From assembly GCA_029945375.1 (NCBI GenBank), contig CM057061.1, positions 682,001 through 746,000 on the forward strand: 64,000 nucleotides of DNA, read 5' to 3'. The stretch is from Agaricus subrufescens (lineage: Eukaryota > Basidiomycota > Agaricomycetes > Agaricales > Agaricaceae). The notes below the pieces were generated by a model that saw nothing but the letters and a program-made list of their open reading frames with translations, had not been told where the DNA came from and did not search any database. Positions 1 to 11,547 of the stretch are shown here, in pieces. Made by a program: the position numbers and the translations under genes. Each line of letters starts with the position of its first letter. Position 1 is the first letter of the stretch.

Positions 1-2
1 CA

Positions 3-566
3 GATCCTCAGATCATACACACGCTTGAACACAATATTAAACATAATGGGGTTGATGCGAACTGTCTTGCTCTTCCCTTAGCCTGGGGTTCTGATCCCGA
101 TCCATTTTTCCATCGCCTAAGCCCCGCCGAAGACCATGGACCCCACACTTATTGCAATCAGGGTTTCGATGTCATCATTGCAGCAGACACGCTGTGGAAT
201 TCAACACTGCATGGCGCGTTTGCATCTACCCTTCAAAAGATGTTACGCAGGGACTCGGAATCAAGGGTATACCTTGTTGCGGGATTGCATACAGGAAGAT
301 ATACGATCCAGTCATTCTTACGTACAGTGGAGGAAGCTGGGTTCCGTATCGTGCAAATTATCGAACGGGAAGTTCGCCCGGATATAGAGAACAATGGCTC
401 CGGTGCGACTAAGGCGAGGGTGAGGGAATGGGACGTTTCGAGGGCTGAGCTCGAAGAGGAAAAAGACCGAAGGGCGTGGATCATTTGGATTGAATTGGCT
501 TGGGAGGAATATGGAAAAGGTTACCTCCCCTCTTCGCAGTTGACAGATAGAAGGGTTGAAATTTGA
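3..566 (+). CDS. Putative SAM-dependent methyltransferase (NNT1/EFM7-METTL21 type), 3' part
   Basis: The reading frame is open from base 3 and ends at TGA 564-566; the 5' part lies outside the window. The visible 187 residues contain a DPQIIHTLEHNI stretch (adenosine-binding loop region), then DVIIAADTLWN, the post-IV motif region typical of family-16 protein methyltransferases. After these come AGLHTGRYT and a C-terminal beta-alpha region. Relatives methylate translation factor eEF1A or other proteins; the substrate here is not predictable. The family call rests on motif order, and nicotinamide methyltransferase-like annotation is the usual alternative name. No intron is needed in the visible part. 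Confidence 0.65.
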   Translation, partial: DPQIIHTLEHNIKHNGVDANCLALPLAWGSDPDPFFHRLSPAEDHGPHTYCNQGFDVIIAADTLWNSTLHGAFASTLQKMLRRDSESRVYLVAGLHTGRYTIQSFLRTVEEAGFRIVQIIEREVRPDIENNGSGATKARVREWDVSRAELEEEKDRRAWIIWIELAWEEYGKGYLPSSQLTDRRVEI

Positions 567-871
567 CACTTCCAGGAATCATCTTCGAATGAAATTCCTC
601 ATGACCGGCTCTAACTCCCAAAAAGCACGACCCCTTGTTCACGGAGGCTTGAGCTATCGAATCTCTGACGAACTTTGGCCCTTTCCCTCAAACCTTTGAA
701 GACAAATAAGTAAGGAAAGAACTATAGAAGGGCATAAAAACAACTACAAGACAATAACAGACTTGGACAATAAGAAGAAGCACGACGACTACCTAGAACG
801 GCCGTAAATGGTACAAATAGAACAGCACAGGAAACAACTTGTATATATAGCCAAAGCCTGCGAAAAACAAG
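567..871. other. Intergenic, convergent 3' ends
   Basis: Noncoding spacer between the plus-strand methyltransferase and the minus-strand gene ending at 872. I see no gene or repeat in it. Confidence 0.6.
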
Positions 872-1640
872 TCAGCGATAACCTTCGTCACCATCATCCG
901 AATTGTCCTCATTCTCCATCTCATCGATAAACCAGTCAAATCTATCCGGTCCGGGTACAGACCAGACATTGAAATCCAAAGAGGGGGTCGGAAATGAGCA
1001 AGGTGGGAGACATGGCATCGGAAATGGTATATGCTCAGACGATCTATACATGTTGGCCGTACAATCATTCCGATGAGATAGATTGTTATCGACCCGCTCA
1101 TGTTCACGGAAACGTAGATCTCCCGCATGAGAGCCCATGTACATCACCGGGGAAGGATACTGGTGAATGCGACCCTGGGAGGTGTGAAGAAATCTCAGCT
1201 CTATGATACACACAGTAAGATGAGAAACTTACCTCAGCGGCGTTGAATTGTTGAAGGCCAGTAGCGACATAGGTGCTAGCCTGGAAGCCGTTCAAGCTTT
1301 CCATCGGGCTACCTAAGGCGGACAGGACACTAGCCGTCGAAGACCAGGATTCCGGATGGGGGGAAGGAAAAGGGACAGATGCTGCTGCTTGTACATGGTG
1401 CTCTTGTGAGGCGGCGAAATTAGAACGACCCCGGGCAGTCGACGGTGCCCTCCGCGAGCTTGACGTAGGAGGCGTACCAGAGCGAGAAGAACGAGGCGTC
1501 GGCCGAGCCGACCTAGAACTTGCGAGGGGTTGAGTTGCGGGAGGTTGAGTGTAGTTGTTGATCGTGGGTCTACCGCCGAGCACAATCTGAAGATTAAAGA
1601 ATTGCCCGTGGAGCGTCACGGGGGTGTTTGTAGGAGTCAT
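872..1640 (-). CDS. Hypothetical low-complexity protein, two exons
   Basis: Exons are 1233-1640 and 872-1174, separated by a 58-bp GT-AG intron (phase 0), giving 236 residues. The N-terminus (MTPTNTPVTLHGQFFNLQIV) is the only ordered-looking part. It is followed by a Ser/Pro/Thr/Arg-rich segment (about residues 30-100) and a hydrophilic tail ending in acidic residues (ENEDNSDDGDE). I recognise no domain, signal peptide or membrane span. Support comes from clean splice signals and an open frame across the junction. Its function is unknown. Confidence 0.55.
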
Positions 1641-2645
1641 AATGAGAAGTAAGTGGGTGCGAAGAGTCGGATAACGTATGACGCTATTGTTATTCCTCGG
1701 AACAGAAGAAACGAAGGTACGGGTAAAGGAGCGGACAAGGCAGATGAAGAGGAGGGGGAAGATGGTGGCTGGTGAGAGAGACGGAGCTCAGTAGATCGAG
1801 TCTACACACTCAACCTTTTAACATGGCGGAATGTCACGATGTAACGGTGACCGCTGAAATCCCGATTTCATCTCTGGGGGGTTAATAATCCCGGTATTGT
1901 CAGGACACGAGTCGTTGATGACTAGGTGGAAGAAGCTCTTGAATAAATCATTCGAATCGGTGGAAAGGTGGGCGATCTTTACCATTGTAAAAAAAATATT
2001 CTAAGGCGGTAGCCTGGGATTAGATTTGTAGCGACAGGCAATAAGAAACTTGCTGTAAATTTTTCGGAATAAGACTGCTGCGCAATGCGGATCGACACTT
2101 TATGAGCACTCTGTTAGGCTATGCTTGTCGAGAAGGGAGGACATCCCGAGCGCACGGATTGACGTCGGCTCCCAGTAATATGACCTTTCTGTGTCTGCTT
2201 TTCTGCGCGTATGTCAGTCGTGACAAGGGCGGCTGTACGCTAGTTGACAGCTTATGCTATCGGCACGAGATGATGAGTTATCTTTGCAAATCACAATTTG
2301 GGCGGGTGACAGAAGTGGTGGACCGAAGAGAGGCCAGACTAATAGAAGCACGCCAGACATAGCCTTCATCATCGAGACTGTCGTGTAGCGAGGATATGGG
2401 CTTGAGAGTGGCACCGGCACAAGGTGGCGTTGATGTGACCAGAGATTTAGAGATTGAATCAGAGATGCATTGATGTTCCCTGGAAGCATCTGGCGAAAAT
2501 CTTGCTTCGCTGTACGTAACACACAATAAAATCGTCTTCCAGGGACGGCGGGGAGCAGCGGGGCGAGAGCAAGCGAGTCGGCGAGTGTCGAGGAGGGAGT
2601 CGCTGTCCCGGTGGTGGCCGGATATAGTCAAGTGAACATTATACT
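1641..2645. other. Divergent intergenic region
   Basis: About 1 kb between the minus-strand gene starting at 1640 and the plus-strand acyltransferase starting at 2646; presumably both promoters. Short overlapping ORFs on the minus strand at 2214-2631 have no protein-like features and no splice-supported partner exons. I see nothing else. Confidence 0.5.
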
Positions 2646-5012
2646 ATGACGTCAATCTCTCGCGCTCGCGCTCATACCTCCACATCCCCTGTCATGACCA
2701 CATTCATCTCTTCAACAACTCCCAATCGCAAGGGCTGGGCTAGGAAACAGTCAGACGAACTAACCTCAACGGAGGGCACTTTACGCGTCTCCAAACCGTT
2801 TCGGACCAAGGCCTCCCGAAAACCGCGCGCTCTCGTTACATTCACGCCCCGCAAATCCGCTTTCGATATCAACAACGAAACATCGGGAGTCAATGAATTC
2901 AGAGTGTGTCCGCGTCTCTCAATGTCGACCTTGTATTAATTCGTGTACAGGGCTTTTACTCTCTTTTCTGGGTATCCATCTTTTTATGGGCTGTCAGAAC
3001 GTATATAACTGGCATCGAGACGAGCGGATCCCCCCTGAAGTTTGACTTCGCTACAACGTTCTCTCAGGATGCCATAACTTTGGCGATCAGCGACTTTTCT
3101 CTAATCCTCAGTACCGGGATATGCGTTCCGTTCGCCTGGGCAATTAGTCAAGGGTACATACGATACTATTGGACCGGGCTCGTGCTGCAGCACATTTTGC
3201 AAACTACTATCCTCTTTACCACCATCATATGGACGTTCAATAGGTTCGTGGATTGTTAAAGTACCGTATTCCTGTTCTCACTCCGTTCTTTGACACCAAG
3301 AAAATGGCCCTGGGTCCAGTCTGGTTTCCTCACCTTGCATTCACTCGTGAGTATCTTTCTCAAGATTGGATGTGTGATGATGAATTATCCCTCAGGTCAT
3401 GGTTATGAAAATGCATTCATATCTAACTGTGAATGGGCATCTCCAATATGTCTCTGAACGGTCTCGTCTGCTCTTCCATCGGCTTCAGACGGCAACCATC
3501 AAATTTGGTGGTTGGGAACAGGCATTGAAAGACGCAGCTTTTCCAGAAACTCAAGAAGTGACAGAAGGAGACAGCATGATTACAACTCGTAGTGGGACAC
3601 CAGAAGTACCTGACGGCTCCTCGGCCGCTTACGTTGATCCTGCGTCTGCCAATATTCTCAGAAGCCGCCTCAACGCAATGTCTTCGGAGCAGGGTAGCAA
3701 CGACACCATACAATTTTTAGAGGAGAAATCGGGAGACACAAATTTTCCGACGACACTATCTAGCATTTCTGACATGAAGGATAACAGTCAGTTCCAACAA
3801 CAACAACACCCTCTTGTCTCTCATCCAGATCCGATGATATCTGCATTGGCGAAAGAATTCTCGGATTTCCAAGCAGAACTCGTCAGTCCAAGGTCGAGTC
3901 ATGTTACCTGGCCGCATAATATCTCATGGAAGAATTTCGCGGAGTATCAGCTCATCCCCACTCTTGTTTATGAATTGGAATATCCAAGAACTAACCAGTA
4001 CGCTCCGCTCTGGCAGTTCATATTGAAGGCCTGACTTGGACACAGAATTCGACCTCTTTATGTTTTTGAGAAAACAGTCAGCCGGCTATACCTCCCGAGG
4101 ATTATACTGACGCGATATACCAATAGGTAGCAACCTTCGGCACGTTTGCCCTGTTATATACCGTCACAGAGGCATTTATCTTACCCTTCACACCAACCAC
4201 GGAGCAATCTTTTTTCAGATCACTACTTGATCTCGCCTTCCCATTCATGATCGCTTATATCCTGCTCTTCTACATTATCTTTGGTAGGTCGACCCTTCAC
4301 GAGACGCAACAGGCGATTTACCAGTCATTATGTTTTTAGAATGCATTTGTAATGGATTTGCAGAACTATCGTAGTGGGTAGTATAGTCCTCAAGTATGAC
4401 CCGTCGGCTAATATACTTTCAAAGTTTTGCTGATAGACAGTTCTACGAAGATTGGGTGAGCCCTGAAACTGTCTTTTGGGATCTGTCACTTATCTTCTCC
4501 AGTGCATTCGTGTCCCTCGCATGAAGTGACTTATGACTTACCTTATACAGGTGGAACTCGACCTCATGGGACGAGTTTTCGAGGAAATGGAATAAACCAG
4601 TTCATGGGTTCCTCTTACGCCACATCTATGCGCCACTGATCTATAATTGCGGATTCTCCAAGACCGTTGCCATGCTCATCACATTCCTCTTCAGTGCCTG
4701 TGCGCATGAACTCGTGATGGTCGTGGTCACAAAGAAGATCAGGTTAGAAGTTTATGTTTGCGACTAGCCTAGCTCACACAGCACTACGCAGATTATACCT
4801 CTTCGTTCTACAGGTGTGTTGTATCGTTTACTTCACGACATCGTTGTTCTGTCTCGTTCTCAGTCTTTTCATGGTAGTTGGTACAGGTACCATTGATCGC
4901 GCTCAGTCGACACCCAATCCTTAAACGGAACAAGTTGATGGGTAATGTGGTATTTTGGCTTGGACTCTACGCTGGATTCCCGCTCCTTTGTGTTGCATAC
5001 GTAGCGCACTAA
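2646..5012 (+). CDS. Sterol O-acyltransferase (ARE2/ACAT-like, MBOAT family)
   Basis: This enzyme esterifies sterols with acyl-CoA in the ER membrane for storage in lipid droplets. Exons: 2646-2903, 2951-3243, 3301-3346, 3396-3997, 4046-4076, 4127-4283, 4340-4370, 4425-4455, 4551-4742, 4792-4813, 4887-5012. The model gives about 595 residues. Family signatures in order: FRGFYSLFW at the first membrane span; a hydrophobic block; the FYEDWWN region; KWNKPVH; and SACAHELVM, with the histidine presumed catalytic. Several hydrophobic segments follow to the C-terminus. Oddity: the canonical donor after the GGG at 4454-4456 leaves the frame off by one inside FYEDW|WN. All other exons join in frame, so this is either a homopolymer error or a real frameshift. 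Confidence 0.88.
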
Positions 5013-6060
5013 TACCACACATTTGATGATTTTCGTTGGTAGCCCATATCTTTCCAACATTATATCCTCGGCCAGCTGAGATGTGTTGAGAGAGTTGTGT
5101 ATATGATGCCTTAAGAATGTAATGAAGGACCTTTTGAAATGCAATCACATCATCACCTCTAACACCGCGTCGGCCGAGGACTACAAGAACCTATAATAGA
5201 CGTTGACGAGATCGGGTACCTGAGAGTAGTGTACGTTCCCCAAAAATAAGGCGAGACTCGCGGTGCTCTCTCCACTCCACCCCTGCCGCCATCAACAACA
5301 GCACCGTCTAAAAATATATCTTTTTGCGCCACATGAGGTAAGACGGCGTTAGTGAGTTCAAATCACCTGAGAAATCACCTGCCATCATTGCCCTTTTTTT
5401 TTTCTTCCTCCACCCACCTGCGCGACTATGTTGTCAAGATCTGCCAAGGTCTAAATATTCCTACTGTTTGAGAGTAAACTTTGCTATTGCAATCACCATG
5501 CTTGCATTAGAGACTCCTTGCACACTTGTCATGGCCAATGGTTCCTGCTTACTTTCGTCGCACGCTTTTTTTTTCTTGTGTCGACCTGAAATCCCGACTA
5601 TCCTCTAAAGACTCACCAGAAAGAATAATCTTCTCTCTAAACTCCTAACCTTTAGGCCCCTCAATCGGTGCCCTCTCACCCTCTTCTGTTTCCTCTCTTT
5701 TGATCTCCAGACTCTCGCCGTGAATTATCTACGTTATCCATCTCCAATCCACATGGACGACGTTAAACTACACGGCTAGATCGAAATCATCAGGCTCTTG
5801 CAGAATGTCTTCCCATTACTTTCTATTTGTTACAATGGTTGACACTTTGATAAGAGCGAACATACTATCTACTGATTGGTTTTTCAACGAATAAATGCAT
5901 TCATTGTGCTCTCTCCATAAACCTTCTTTTCCCGTCATAAAATCCTTTCAATAATGGTATCTAGTGGTACTTGAAATAAGGTGAGATATTCAACAACGTC
6001 AAATGAACTGTTTTAACTTTTAAATGCGGTCCGATCAGAAGGGTAAAGAAGAGAGAATAG
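5013..6060. other. Intergenic, convergent
   Basis: About 1 kb between two convergent genes. It is AT-rich in places with T-runs (5396-5403, 5568-5575). No ORF with protein-like composition, no repeat structure and no RNA gene recognised. Confidence 0.5.
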
Positions 6061-7458
6061 CTATGATGTCGTCGGTGCAACAAGTTCTGCCCAAGTCCGA
6101 ACCTTCCTTCTCGATATGATATCTTCCGCCGATGTCCAACAATCACGATGCCCAGGCACCGTTCCATCCCAATCCTTTATGTAATTGGACATATTACAAT
6201 AGACCAGCAGATTTCTGTATATCTGAGTGGCGTCGATGTTGCTCGTTAGAGTGCCAGGAACCACTCGTGGGTCAAAGACCCCGAGAGCAATTCGTGCGAG
6301 AGGATGAAGAACTTCGAGGTCAATGTCACTGCAGTTTTCGGATATGCACGATCTTAGAGGGGTCATGCAACATTCGCCTTCTGTCGTAGCATATTCGGGG
6401 TGGGGAGGCGGCCAACCTGGATAGAGATAGTCGCCTTCGAGATCCCTCAGATCAAAATCGGCGATGTAGTCTTCGACGATGGCAAATATGATTATTTTGA
6501 CTGTCGATGGACAAGCGGCGAGCAAACGGGAAAACCAAGATTGCATTTCTTTGGTGGTAAGACCTGGCAGGTCTGTGGCCAGGTCAAAAGACGCGTGGGT
6601 GAGATTTTGGAGGCAACGAAGGCTGCTCCAGTCGACAGTGGAGTGGACGACAAAATCCACATGTGTGAGATCGCGGAAGGCTCGGTGTGCGAATGTCACA
6701 TTGCGCTCTTCAAGCACCGAAGTCGAAAAGGATATTCTCCGTAAATGCGTAAACGGGAAATGATCTTCGTCATGAACCGAGTCCAGCAGAACTCTAACTC
6801 CTGTTCTTCCCCATTCAGTTTCGTCACCATCCCAACAAGCGAGACTTTGTAATCTGGTGAGATGCTGAATGATTTCGATGATTTCTTGGGCTTCAGGACA
6901 GCCTGAAATTATGAATAGGGTTCGAACGTGACGTTTGATGAAAAATGGGTCCTCGGCAGAGGCACTATTTCGCCTCTTGCAGAGTGTTTGATAGAACTTG
7001 CACACGTCGATATCGGAGTATAGACTGACATGTTGGTAGACAAGAGGCTCTAGCCTGTCTTATGAATCAGTCGACGATGTACACGACTCGAATTCGCAAG
7101 ATACGAACGATAATCAACGAACTCACCAATGTCGGACTTGCTGCGACACGCGCAAGAGATGCGCAGGCAGTGGCTCATCCTCCATAGCCTTTTCAAGCAC
7201 GATTCGTACGATATCTATCGGGAGACTGGAGTAGAGTTGGATTTGTTGGTGAGTCCATGGTAGAGCTACGTCCCTTTGGCAAACCTGCTCTCCAAATCTT
7301 TCATGATCAGCGCCCTCCATGATTGAAAGATGAGAAGATGACAACAAGGGACCGCCAGCTGGCAATGATGATGTGTTGCTTAAAATAGTAGCGTGATAAT
7401 CTGCGCCCTGGTTCTCGTCATCCATCCAGGTCAGAGCCGGGGTAGTATGTTGTAGCAT
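6061..7458 (-). CDS. F-box-like protein of Agaricomycete type
   Basis: Exons are 7127-7458 and 6061-7054 with a 72-bp GT-AG intron, giving 441 residues from the first ATG; starts at 7425 or 7323 are also possible. Residues about 78-125 (LPIDIVRIVLEKAMEDE, then a VYQHVSLYSD stretch) look like the degenerate F-box plus linker common in mushroom genomes. The rest is a leucine-rich-like region with repeated L-x-x-L-T-H patterns. Such proteins are presumed SCF ubiquitin-ligase adaptors; the substrate is unknown. It is divergent from the gene at 8005. Confidence 0.7.
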
Positions 7459-8004
7459 ATTGGATGGAGATGATGGAAATACCGCTTGGGCTCATGATCA
7501 AATTCGGTTGCCCTCGGCCCTGAGGCCTGAAGCTTGAAGTGAGGGTTGACAAGCATTACAAAAATCTAGTAAAAATAATTAATACGCGTTAGTCACGACG
7601 CGACTGCAAATTTTCGCGAGAGCACGCGAGGGGAAAATTGTACGTACCAACGTCTGCGTAGTAGAATCATCGTCGAGTACTGGAGAGAGACAAGTAGGTA
7701 GTCGAATGAGCTTTGAGCCTATGATGATTTCAACTGCATTCCAACTGCGTATGTAGACGTACACGCGAAGATGACAAGGCTCCTTACCACATCGTCAGGG
7801 TGAAGGCCAGGAGCGCTCATATATAATGGCAGCGCACTTGAAGAACGTTGTACCCCTAGCTTGAACCAAATCTCTTGCCTGTCAACGAAGCCCTTGGTGC
7901 TATATATTCTTCCACATCAACAAGCGAAAAAAGATCTTGTGTGTAACCCTGTCGCGTCTTGAACTCTAATACAGTTAACACAAAAGCTAAATCAAGGTCT
8001 AAGC
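7459..8004. promoter_or_regulatory. Divergent promoter region with TATA-like elements
   Basis: Spacer of 546 bp between two divergent genes. A TATA-like stretch (catatataatgg) starts near 7818, about 185 bp upstream of the start at 8005, and a second (tatatattc) lies near 7900. An ACGCGT palindrome is at about 7582. Function is inferred from position only. Confidence 0.35.
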
Positions 8005-8753
8005 ATGGCGTTGAAAAAAGAAACCAACTCACTCGCAGACATAGAAGTTATAGAAATTAAATCCGAGTCTTCCGACGACGAGATGGAGCCAATGGAGCAA
8101 TTTTTCAGCCAGTACAGCTGGTTTGACTATAGCGCGCCGCAACCGGCATCACAACAATTCAAACGGCTTCGCGAAGAGGCAGGATGGAAGAGGGGCAACC
8201 CGGAGGGCAAAGAAGCGTGGGAAGGATACAGAACTGCCCTCGTTAGGCAATTCAACTTTTCCTATTCGACCGACGTGAATGATGTCGAGGCATGGCACGC
8301 CCTCATACGCCATATTGGCTTCGTAGACCTTCCAGATACCGCCGAGGAGTGTAAGGCGGTGAGAAAACAAATCTTTTGCTCATCACTGGCTCATCGATTA
8401 TCTAGCTTGTCGAGGGAATGTACATAAACCTCGTCGACCTCGTCGATGCTCGTGATGACTCCGACATTGTGATCAAACACTTTGCCGATGAAACCGAACT
8501 CAGCGAGTATACCCTCGCAAATGATAAAATCTTTCCTCGTGGTCATATAGAAGCAGGGAGCTTGTTAGAATTCCTCCTCCGGAGAATCTTCAATCCGGGC
8601 AACCGAGAACAGAGGAGGAGGCTCAAGTGCGAGAAGGGAAAGGTAAAAAACTCAAAACGGGGCAAAAAGACAGCGCGCGAGGAGTTGTTGGGGAAGAAAG
8701 AGATTGGTTCCCTCAAACATACTTCTCGTAAGCTCAAGGTTGAAGACGAATAA
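8005..8753 (+). CDS. Conserved hypothetical protein, small Agaricomycete family
   Basis: Exons 8005-8358 and 8415-8753 are joined across a 56-bp GT-AG intron in phase 0, giving 230 residues. The N-terminus is acidic (EIKSESSDDEMEPMEQ). The middle has FNFSYSTDVNDVEAWHALIR, and after the junction comes YINLVDLVDARDD. The tail is Lys/Arg-rich. From memory, similar short proteins with a TDV-N-D-x-x-x-W and a V-N-L-V-D-L-V-D block recur in mushroom genomes as uncharacterised families. No catalytic motif, signal peptide or membrane span is visible. The basic tail suggests possible nuclear or nucleic-acid association, which is only inference. Confidence 0.65.
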
Positions 8754-8899
8754 TCATCCTATTCTGTTTTTCTTGTTGGTCCACGCAGGCTTCGTGTACA
8801 CACACTTCGTTTTACGTAACTTAAAAAGGAATAAATGGGCGCCAGTGAAGTAATTACGACATTGTCAGACGGATGTCCTTTGGCTTCTTCGACCGGTTC

Positions 8900-9997
8900 C
8901 TAACTTCCCCACACCCAACTCCGAGGTTCCTTCAACGCCTGAACCAGCTTAGCCTCTTCCGTTCCTTCCTCCGTTCCGAGCTCGCACATATATTCCCACC
9001 TCGCCGTCTCCGGCAAGCTCATAAGAATGCTCTCTATACGAGCACCAGGTGTCATCAACCCAAACTTGGTACCGCGATCATAAATCAAGTTGAATTCGAC
9101 ATAACGACCACGGCGAATGAGTTGCCACCGACGTTGTTGTTCGGTGTAAGGTGTCGCGTGTCGAGCTTCGACAAGAGGAACGTATGAAGGTACGAATGCA
9201 TCTCCGAGTTCTCTGACAAATGCAAACACTTCTTCGGGGGTTACAGGTCTTTTAATTCCGGCATCGGCACCAAGACGCTGGTGTGGGCCAGAGTTGAGGT
9301 CATCGAAGAACAGACCACCAATACCACGAGTTTCATTACGATGCTTGATGAAGAAATATTCATCGCACCATTTTTTAAAAGTGGGGTACAACGTCGTGCC
9401 GTGTTTATCACAGGCGTTCTTGATGGTCGTATGGAAATGGGTAGCATCTGATTCATACAGATAGGACGGTGTCAAATCAGATCCTCCACCAAACCACCAT
9501 GCGAGTACTTCGGGAGATGTGGTATTATCGCTAATGGGTTCCGTGATTTCGAAATAGCGATAGTTGGCATGACAGGTGGGTGCATGTGGGTTACGCGGGT
9601 GAATAACTAGACTGATGCCGGCAGCAAAAAAAGGAAGACCATCAGGATGATCGGGCAAAGGCATGGATGTGTGATCTGCGCGCATCTGCTTGATCGCTCC
9701 AGGGGGAAGTATACCGTGCACGACGGAAACGTTGACGCCCCCTTTCTCGAGAACGGATTGACGTGACTTGACGCCAGCTTCTTCATCTGGAGGACAAGCA
9801 AAGATGCAAGAACGACCCGATCCGCCTTGCGCGCGGATCCACGAGTCTCGTTTGAAGGGAGGAGAATCGGGGTCGAGTTTCTCGAGGGAAGAGACGATGT
9901 GGTCTTGTAGATTGGTGATATACTCTTCCATGCGCTGGCGCATAGGTTTTGTAGATGTAGAATCCGTCATGGCGAGGATCGAGTCGTCTGATTCCAA
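8900..9997 (-). CDS. HEM13: Coproporphyrinogen III oxidase (HEM13)
   Basis: This is the oxygen-dependent oxidative decarboxylation of coproporphyrinogen III to protoporphyrinogen IX in heme biosynthesis (EC 1.3.3.3). It is a single 365-residue exon without introns, unusual for this window. The family signature is complete: FKKWCDEYFF, then KHRNETRGIGGLFFDDL. Substrate-site regions such as WWFGGGSDLTPSYLY are present. The length is slightly above the yeast enzyme, the excess being an N-terminal stretch of about 10-15 residues; the ATG at 9970 (MTDSTS) is an alternative start. There is no obvious mitochondrial presequence, matching the cytosolic fungal enzyme. Confidence 0.96.
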   Translation of the reverse strand: MESDDSILAMTDSTSTKPMRQRMEEYITNLQDHIVSSLEKLDPDSPPFKRDSWIRAQGGSGRSCIFACPPDEEAGVKSRQSVLEKGGVNVSVVHGILPPGAIKQMRADHTSMPLPDHPDGLPFFAAGISLVIHPRNPHAPTCHANYRYFEITEPISDNTTSPEVLAWWFGGGSDLTPSYLYESDATHFHTTIKNACDKHGTTLYPTFKKWCDEYFFIKHRNETRGIGGLFFDDLNSGPHQRLGADAGIKRPVTPEEVFAFVRELGDAFVPSYVPLVEARHATPYTEQQRRWQLIRRGRYVEFNLIYDRGTKFGLMTPGARIESILMSLPETARWEYMCELGTEEGTEEAKLVQALKEPRSWVWGS

Positions 9998-10583
9998 GGC
10001 GCTGGGGCAACCGGAGGCGACTATATGTCCGAGTTTTCAAGAACTAGAACCCGACTAAGAAGATCTAGACGCTTACTCGAATTGGGTTGAACGTGGTCTT
10101 GCTTGGAGACTCTCCCGCCTCCTCACACACCTGAAAGTGTCACTTACCCCAGTCCGTCCCCGAACAATCTAAAAATATTTGATCCTTTGATACTGGAAAC
10201 TGTGGTCCCATCATAATACACACTTACCGATCTTTTTTACCATGCAACACACCATGCAAAATAAAATTTAACCGAAGCCCCATTCTTTCCCACCATACAA
10301 AGAGGGGTTTTATTGAGTGGAATAATCTAGTATACAATCCGTAAATATTTAATAGCATTTCGACAGCAGTGTCCCAAAGTAAAGTACTATCGAGGCGCCC
10401 CAAAGATGACAAAGAGAGAAAGAAAGGGATGTCAATGTTGTAATGCAATGAGAGAGCAACGAGTGAGAGAGCAATGCTGATACGCAGCCAGCAAGTAAAA
10501 GGAAAGTGGATGCAGTGCAATATGATGTGATAACTTATTAGAGGTTGGATATCAATACCCAGCCACTAGGGCGAAAGCGATGA
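9998..10583. other. Upstream region of HEM13 / 3' flank of next gene
   Basis: 586 bp between two minus-strand genes, presumably the HEM13 promoter plus the 3' UTR of the gene ending at 10584. A minus-strand ORF at 10224-10520 is hydrophobic by composition only and lacks support. Nothing else seen. Confidence 0.45.
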
Positions 10584-11547
10584 TCATGACATGAGTTTAT
10601 CGCCCCAGACGAGTCTGTGCCTATGAGCGCGATAGGCACCAGCAACGGCTATCCAGAGGAGCCAAAAGCAAGCCATAAAAGAAGCAATGAAGAGGCTACG
10701 CATGATAGCCTTCCACCGCCACGAAACAGGGCTTGTTGAAGTGAAGATTATACGACGCCATCGTTCATAGAAGTCCGTGTTTAACCAGTCGAGTTCAGAA
10801 ACAAGGATTCTGGCCTGAGTCGCGGGAAAGGAGAAGTGGGAAATATACGATAGTCAGTTAGATGAGCAAACAGTAACTAAAGAGAATTGCGCACAGTTTC
10901 ATGCCCAGACAAGTAGACATCTGCAATACAATTGACCTGTGATTGTATCAAGGGGAGTTCCGCTCCTAGCTTCGCAAGTGTATCCATTGACTCGTCCAGC
11001 TCTTCTTCAATACGCGGGACTTGGACATTTGAAGCACGGTCTACTCGTTTGGAATTGAACTAGTATAATCATGAGCCCTTCAGGTGATTGCAAACGTCAA
11101 ATTGGCCACTGACCCGGAGGTTATGCATAGTCTGCTGCATGTCACTGTCGAGAGCACGAAATTCATTGAGATTGTGAGATAGCGTTGCCTTTGGAAGACG
11201 TTGAGCAGGAAGTCGCTGGAAACACGAGACGGACATACCTCTACATCCCTCATCTGCCCTTCACACTCAACGGCCTTTTCCGAGGCCTTCTTCAGCGCTA
11301 TCTCGAGTTTCCTGCAGGGTAAGACTGTCAGAAAGGTAGACACGGTTTAAGGAAAGAAGCCATACTCTGTGGATGGAAACCCTGGGTAGGAGTCTTGACG
11401 AGAACCAGAAGAGACGGCTGAGAGGGGGAAAGACATGGAAATGAAGAAGACAGAAGAATAAGCCGCACTGGTACTAGATATACATAAGGAGGATGGGTTA
11501 CGTAATAAAGTCATTGCCTCAAGGCTGATCGAATCCACTGAATCCAC
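10584..11547 (-). CDS. Coiled-coil protein with C-terminal membrane anchor, uncharacterised
   Basis: Five exons: 11366-11547, 11239-11311, 11114-11188, 10895-11059, 10584-10814, all with GT-AG introns of 50-80 bp. The product is 241 residues. The middle (about 60-165) is heptad-rich and charged, with stretches such as LNEFRALDSDMQQTMHNLR and RIEEELDESMDTLAKLGAEL, suggesting coiled coil. Near the C-terminus a single hydrophobic segment (SLFIASFMACFWLLWIAVAG) precedes a short basic tail, so a tail-anchored, SNARE- or tether-like topology is plausible. No named family recognised. The first 55 residues are Ser-rich and the start is the least certain part. Confidence 0.6.

Noticed and set aside
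2278..2631. Minus-strand 117-residue ORF upstream of the acyltransferase
   Set aside because: Low-complexity Arg/Ser/Pro composition, no motif, and no splice-supported partner exon.
4456..4550. A 23-nt microexon at 4503-4525 that would restore the acyltransferase frame
   Set aside because: It would need a 25-bp intron after it and would insert eight residues inside the invariant DWWN motif; a one-base change in the GGG run is simpler.
10224..10520. Minus-strand hydrophobic 98-residue ORF
   Set aside because: It lies in the HEM13 upstream region, has no recognisable family, and its hydrophobicity follows from T-rich sequence.
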